Shown: positions 42,266-42,295 of the stretch, piece by piece | Position numbering within the stretch: the stretch's first letter is position 1 | Layout of the letters: each line of letters opens with the position of its first letter | The notes under the pieces: generated by a model | Seen by the model: only the letters and a program-made list of their open reading frames with translations | The model's database searches: none | Told to the model about the DNA's origin: nothing | Translations under genes and position numbers: made by a program | NCBI GenBank assembly: GCA_024398635.1 | Contig: JAKSIV010000020.1 | Span: forward strand, 1 to 42,295 | From: Bacteroidaceae bacterium | GTDB lineage: Bacteria; Bacteroidota; Bacteroidia; Bacteroidales; Bacteroidaceae | DNA length: 42,295 bases | Direction: 5' to 3'

Positions 42266-42295
42266 TGACGCATTGTTAAACGACCCCTTTGCGTC
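42266..42295. repeat. Third arm of the 31-bp repeat, at the window edge
   Basis: These 30 bases match 34856-34885 with one mismatch (G for C at position 10) and start 4 nt after the ATPase stop. The window ends one base before the arm would be complete. Whether an inverted partner follows cannot be seen. Confidence 0.85.

Noticed and set aside
1..42295. CRISPR array, integrase, complete insertion sequence or rRNA operon
   Set aside because: I found no regularly spaced repeats with spacers, no transposase or integrase motifs and no rRNA-like stretch.

Overview
The window reads as a chromosomal segment of a Bacteroidales bacterium (Bacteroides/Prevotella-like gut lineage). The evidence is: promoters of the Bacteroidetes type (TAnnTTTG at -7, some with TTTG about 20 bp upstream), little use of Shine-Dalgarno sites, many lipoproteins with a Cys lipobox, and families typical of the group (DUF3244-like protein, TPR-TM-HTH regulator, FISUMP-type lipoprotein, MG2-type surface protein, FtsX-like permease array). 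The exact genus cannot be fixed from the sequence alone.

Layout. 1-14.9 kb is mostly core: an initiator tRNA-Met (minus); TetR regulator - FabG - RluA-type pseudouridine synthase; a cyclophilin lipoprotein (minus); a sugar nucleotidyltransferase followed at once by an ABC-F ATPase; two tandem M13 metallopeptidases; a U32 peptidase-family (RlhA-like) protein; a small beta-barrel-like protein; a GH30 glycosidase; and MazG (minus).

14.9-29.2 kb is accessory and looks AT-richer, most clearly at 15-18.6 and 22.4-26.4 kb. It starts with a HipB/HipA-type toxin-antitoxin pair. A membrane-spanning TPR regulator follows. Then comes a tight six-gene operon (18.6-26.4 kb): a small secreted DUF3244-like protein, two transglutaminase-like lipoproteins (one has lost its Cys and His, one is intact), two further lipoproteins, and an O-antigen-ligase-family membrane protein with a TPR tail. 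A large MG2-type secreted protein follows. This operon is the best candidate for an undescribed system: a sensed, secreted surface-modification or cross-linking machine.

29.2-34.8 kb is core again: valS, a membrane-anchored coiled-coil protein and a DEAD-box RNA helicase. A perfect 31-bp inverted repeat then lies across the converging 3' ends of the helicase and an MFS transporter; a third arm of the same repeat ends the window. After a serine hydrolase (36.2-37.2 kb) comes a remodelled stretch: a nested palindromic element, a promoter cassette with no gene behind it, a scrap of an XRE regulator, the 3' tail of a lost FtsX permease, and a YefM/YoeB-like module whose toxin frame carries an in-frame amber stop before a long further coding stretch. 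The window closes with an intact FtsX-like permease and its LolD/MacB-type ATPase, each preceded by a copy of the same promoter cassette.
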